Of a stretch of DNA of 7,089 nucleotides, positions 5,902 to 7,089 are shown piece after piece; position 1 is the stretch's first letter, and every line of letters starts with the position of its first letter. The translations under genes were made by a program, and so were the position numbers. The notes beneath the pieces were generated by a model, which did no database searches, was not told the origin of the DNA, and saw only the letters and a program-made list of their open reading frames with translations. Source of the DNA: Acidobacteriota bacterium (GTDB lineage: Bacteria > Acidobacteriota > Blastocatellia > RBC074); contig JABFSD010000185.1 in the NCBI GenBank assembly GCA_013140935.1, positions 1 through 7,089 of the forward strand, given 5' to 3'.

Positions 5902-5929
5902 CGTTGCCAGCCCTAAGCAGTTGGCAACG
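5902..5929 (+). repeat. 8-bp perfect stem-loop in the phytase leader region
   Basis: CGTTGCCA (5902-5909) pairs with TGGCAACG (5922-5929) across a 12-base loop. The right arm could instead pair with TGCCAAC at 5879-5885, so two exclusive folds exist. No T-run follows. Confidence 0.55.
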
Positions 5930-6071
5930 TGTCGTTCCCCAAGTTCAATCAAAGGCCGGTCTTTTTGCAGCGTGGCGGTATTCAATGCTGTAAGTGCCGA
6001 CTGGCTGTTTGGAATTATCAACGCACGTTTCGACCATCTCCCCACGCATTGTAAAGATGGCGCGATATGGT

Positions 6072-6077
6072 AGGAGG
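6072..6077 (+). promoter_or_regulatory. Strong ribosome-binding site of the phytase-like gene
   Basis: AGGAGG is a full anti-16S match 11 bases before the ATG at 6089. The spacing is slightly long. The hydrophobic signal sequence beginning right after this ATG supports the start. Confidence 0.65.
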
Positions 6078-6088
6078 AATTACTAGCT

Positions 6089-7089
6089 ATGCTCTTTTTA
6101 ACGAATCAACGCACCGCGCACCGCGCATCCCTTTGGCTTTCGGTGGTGGCGCTTATGCTCGCCTTGATCGCAGGCATCACCTATACACCAACCCTAACGA
6201 ATGTTTCGGCGAGTGAGAAAAACAAAAGCTCTGACAAATCAGGCAAAGAAAAATCGAAGAAGTCGAAAGATAAAGACGACGATGATGACGACGATGACGA
6301 TGACGACGACGACGACGATAAACAGGACGATAAGAAGCTGATCGAACAGCAAGCCAAAGCGGAAAAAGAACGCAAAAAGGCTGAAGAGAAAGCTCGCAAG
6401 GACGGGAGCAAAACCACCGACAATACCGAAGCCGTAAAAGCGGTCAAGACTCCCAAGCCCGAAACGGCGAAGGTGGCGGAGAGCAAAGAGAAGCCCGTCA
6501 AAAAGGGCAAGAACGACGAAGCTAAAACCAATACGGTGCAAAGTTTCAGCGACGACCTCGAAAAGGTCTTCGCTACCGTCGAAACTGAACCCGTCCCGAA
6601 CGGCGGTGACGCGGCGGATGATCCGGCGATTTGGGTGCATCCGACTGATTCCGCGTTGAGCCTCATTATCGGCACTGACAAAACGGGCGGCTTGGCGGTT
6701 TATGATTTGAACGGCAAGCAGTTGCAATATCTGGCCGACGGTGAAATGGATAACGTAGATTTGCGGGGCGGCTTCAAGCTCGGCGGGCAGGAAGTCACGC
6801 TGGTCACGGCCAGCAATCGCCGCACGAACTCGATTGCGATTTACAAAATTGACGCGACGGCGCGCAAGCTCGAAAACGTAGCCGCGCGCGTCATCACGCA
6901 CGGCATGGCGGTTTATGGCATGTGCATGTATCGCAGCGCGAAAACCGGCAAGGTTTATTATTACGGTAACAGCAAGACGGGCGTCGTCGAGCAATACGAA
7001 CTGTTTGAGGCCAACGGCAAAGTAGACGCGAAAAAAGTCCGTACCTTCAAAGTCGGTTCGGTCGTCGAGGGCTGCGTCGCCGATGACGA
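6089..7089 (+). CDS. Secreted beta-propeller phytase-like protein with poly-Asp/Lys-rich linker, 3'-truncated
   Basis: The frame stays open from the ATG at 6089 to the window end (333 codons plus 2 bases), so the C-terminus is missing. Residues 1-41 look like a signal peptide: basic start (NQRTAHR), hydrophobic core [16 protein letters not shown] (residues 15-30) and possible cleavage after V-S-A. Residues about 42-150 form a Lys/Glu/Asp-rich disordered linker with 15 consecutive Asp (63-77). From about residue 165 the beta-propeller phytase signatures follow in order: [12 protein letters not shown] (174-185), [22 protein letters not shown] (221-229) and [15 protein letters not shown]. Known members are calcium-dependent and remove phosphates from phytate (inositol hexakisphosphate) outside the cytoplasm. 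Bacillus-type enzymes lack such a linker. A related metallophosphatase or esterase-like propeller is possible, but phytase-like is the best call. Confidence 0.88.
   Translation, partial: MLFLTNQRTAHRASLWLSVVALMLALIAGITYTPTLTNVSASEKNKSSDKSGKEKSKKSKDKDDDDDDDDDDDDDDDKQDDKKLIEQQAKAEKERKKAEEKARKDGSKTTDNTEAVKAVKTPKPETAKVAESKEKPVKKGKNDEAKTNTVQSFSDDLEKVFATVETEPVPNGGDAADDPAIWVHPTDSALSLIIGTDKTGGLAVYDLNGKQLQYLADGEMDNVDLRGGFKLGGQEVTLVTASNRRTNSIAIYKIDATARKLENVAARVITHGMAVYGMCMYRSAKTGKVYYYGNSKTGVVEQYELFEANGKVDAKKVRTFKVGSVVEGCVADD
6275..6319 (+). repeat. GAC/GAT codon run encoding 15 consecutive Asp
   Basis: A 45-base run of GAC and GAT codons encodes Asp 63-77 in the linker of the phytase-like protein. The mix of the two codons argues against very recent slippage of a pure trinucleotide, although five GAC codons in a row (6302-6316) could still be slippage-prone. 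Confidence 0.9.

Larger units (their letters stand above)
5791..6088 (+). other. Intergenic region between ATP-grasp copy 4 and the phytase-like gene
   Basis: About 300 bases contain no convincing gene. It holds a 10-base palindrome TCGTATACGA (5794-5803), an AT-rich tract around 5886-5900 that could serve as a promoter -10 region, an 8-bp hairpin (5902-5929), and a weak short stem followed by TTTTT near 5951-5966 that is too small to call a terminator. The change in gene type and the gap suggest that the phytase-like gene has its own promoter, but I cannot place the -35 and -10 boxes with confidence. Confidence 0.5.

Noticed and set aside
6181..6681. Minus-strand open frame with a poly-Ser run
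   Set aside because: Another antisense shadow of the same Asp-rich linker, with no recognisable domain.
6239..6994. Long minus-strand open frame with a Val/Ile-rich stretch that looks like a membrane helix
   Set aside because: It is antisense to the phytase-like gene; the hydrophobic stretch is simply the complement of the Asp codon run, and there is no family resemblance.

Overview
The window is one strand-coherent block of bacterial genes, all on the + strand. It has moderate GC content, short or overlapping gene junctions, and several small palindromic intergenic repeats. I cannot name the organism. The gene style, the CACGAAG-type and CCCATCACC-type intergenic repeats and the gene mix would fit a soil bacterium such as an acidobacterium (Blastocatellia-like), but that is a weak inference.

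Layout. Bases 1-2517 look like one compact operon: the 3' part of an ATP-grasp gene, a 2-oxoglutarate/Fe(II) dioxygenase and a glyoxalase-fold (VOC) protein joined by ATGA stop/start overlaps, then a DUF4406/nucleoside-deoxyribosyltransferase-like protein and a second, complete ATP-grasp gene. A 71-base imperfect hairpin (2522-2592) separates this from a third ATP-grasp gene (2614-3438). A short tandem repeat follows, then a 12-helix major facilitator transporter (3482-4792) whose N-terminal tail is partly encoded by a related repeat in inverted orientation. A second hairpin and an AT-rich leader with two DnaA-box-like 9-mers precede a fourth ATP-grasp gene (4942-5790). After a roughly 300-base gap comes a secreted beta-propeller phytase-like gene with a long Asp/Lys/Glu-rich linker (6089 to the window end).

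How they may work together. The striking point is four divergent ATP-grasp paralogues within 5.8 kb. Their C-terminal motif (D-[IV]-N-x-F-P-G-[YF]-K-G-V) and the D-Y-K-x-Y-x-I-G-[ED] strand resemble the eukaryotic inositol 1,3,4-trisphosphate 5/6-kinase (ITPK) branch of the ATP-grasp fold at least as closely as the RimK-type amino-acid ligase branch. The last gene is a phytase-like protein, an inositol-phosphate phosphatase family. One reading is therefore a bacterial inositol-phosphate (or related polyol phosphate) kinase/phosphatase locus. The competing reading is a small biosynthetic cluster in which ATP-grasp ligases build an amide- or peptide-like product, the dioxygenase and VOC protein tailor or sequester it, and the MFS protein exports it. 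The sequence alone does not decide between them.
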